Origin: a bacterium
GTDB taxonomy: Bacteria > Krumholzibacteriota > Krumholzibacteriia > WVZY01
Reading direction: 5' to 3'
DNA length: 15,611 nucleotides
NCBI GenBank assembly: GCA_027296025.1
Contig: JAPUJU010000333.1
Coordinates: 1 to 15,611, forward strand
The notes beneath the pieces were generated by a model. It was not told the origin of the DNA and did no database searches. It was given only the letters and a program-made list of their open reading frames with translations. A program made the translations under genes and the position numbers. This document shows, one piece after another, positions 15,228 to 15,611 of this stretch (positions are counted from its first letter, which is position 1; each line of letters opens with the position of its first letter).

Positions 15228-15611
15228 GCGCCTTTCCCTTTTGGAGCTTTGCTTTGTAGTGCGCCTTGTAATACTCGCGGAAGGTACCCGACTTCACACT
15301 CTCCCACCACTTCTGGTTGTCCCTGTACCACGATACGGTCTTCTCCATCGCGCTATTGAAGTCGACTTCGGGCTTCCAGCCGAGGGCCTCGATTTTCTTG
15401 CTGTCCATCAAGTAGGCGCGGTCGTGGCCTTTACGATCTTCGATGAACACGATCCGCGACTCAGGCTCATCCAGCAGTTTGAGAATCTTTTTCGCGATAT
15501 GGAGGTTCGGCTGGCTCTTTCCCACGGCAATATTATAGATCTCGCCGCTCTTACCATCCGTCGAGACTTTCTCCAGCGCCGCGCAATTGTCTTCGACGTA
15601 GATCCAGTCGC
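15217..15611 (-). CDS. rmlB: dTDP-glucose 4,6-dehydratase, C-terminal part (cut by window edge)
   Basis: Only the last 131 codons are in the window; the start and the NAD-binding half lie beyond the right edge. RmlB converts dTDP-glucose to the 4-keto-6-deoxy sugar, the second step toward dTDP-rhamnose. The visible part starts with DWIYVEDNCAAL and SGEIYNIAVG, then FIEDRKGHDRAYLMDSKKI, LGWKPEVDF, and TVSWYRDNQKWWE, matching the conserved C-terminal order of RmlB (RDWxYVEDH, EIYNIG, RPGHDxRYA-like, GWxP, TVxWYxxNxxWW). The Arg-Pro-Gly of the usual RPGHDRRYA is Arg-Lys-Gly here. The stop overlaps the wecB start by 11 bases, so the two are co-translated. Confidence 0.9.
   Translation of the reverse strand, partial: DWIYVEDNCAALEKVSTDGKSGEIYNIAVGKSQPNLHIAKKILKLLDEPESRIVFIEDRKGHDRAYLMDSKKIEALGWKPEVDFNSAMEKTVSWYRDNQKWWESVKSGTFREYYKAHYKAKLQKGKAHGV

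Overview
This window is bacterial chromosome in which every credible gene reads on the minus strand, so gene order runs from high to low coordinates. Base composition is moderately GC-rich and even. A lipid-linked glycan system (WecA-like transferase, Wzx-type flippase, WecB, RmlB), an OstA/LptA-like envelope protein and a PorX/PorY-type regulatory pair together suggest a Gram-negative from, or close to, the FCB superphylum (Bacteroidota, Fibrobacterota, Gemmatimonadota and related candidate phyla). The sequence alone does not fix the phylum. Start codons are unusually mixed: four TTG and three GTG starts are supported here.

Region by region, in the direction of transcription. (1) 15611-11461 is a surface polysaccharide block: the end of rmlB, wecB, a flippase, then a WecA/TagO-type initiating transferase with its own promoter (TTGACA, 17 bp, TAGTGT). 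(2) 11279-7793 holds a hydroxymethylbilane-synthase-like protein that has lost its cofactor cysteine and other catalytic residues, then serS, then a PorY-like membrane histidine kinase. These three are closely packed and probably form one operon. (3) After a 172-bp gap, 7620-3622 holds a PorX-like response regulator with a PglZ/alkaline-phosphatase output domain, tsaE, tsaB, rimI and a purine nucleoside phosphorylase. (4) 3516-1 holds accD, folC, a ROK-family sugar kinase and the start of an OstA/LptA-like exported protein, preceded by a promoter-like sequence.

The genes join housekeeping functions (tRNA charging, t6A37 tRNA modification, malonyl-CoA and folate synthesis, purine salvage, sugar phosphorylation) to envelope functions (polysaccharide assembly and a kinase/regulator pair of the kind that controls type IX secretion in Bacteroidota). 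The features most worth a second look are the HemC-like pseudoenzyme, the kinase and PorX-type regulator lying next to each other, and two gene junctions (tsaE/tsaB and tsaB/rimI) built the same way, in which the codons for a C-terminal Glu-Glu-Arg form the Shine-Dalgarno of the next gene. No RNA gene, insertion sequence, CRISPR array or phage gene was seen, and no gene-free stretch exceeds 300 bases.
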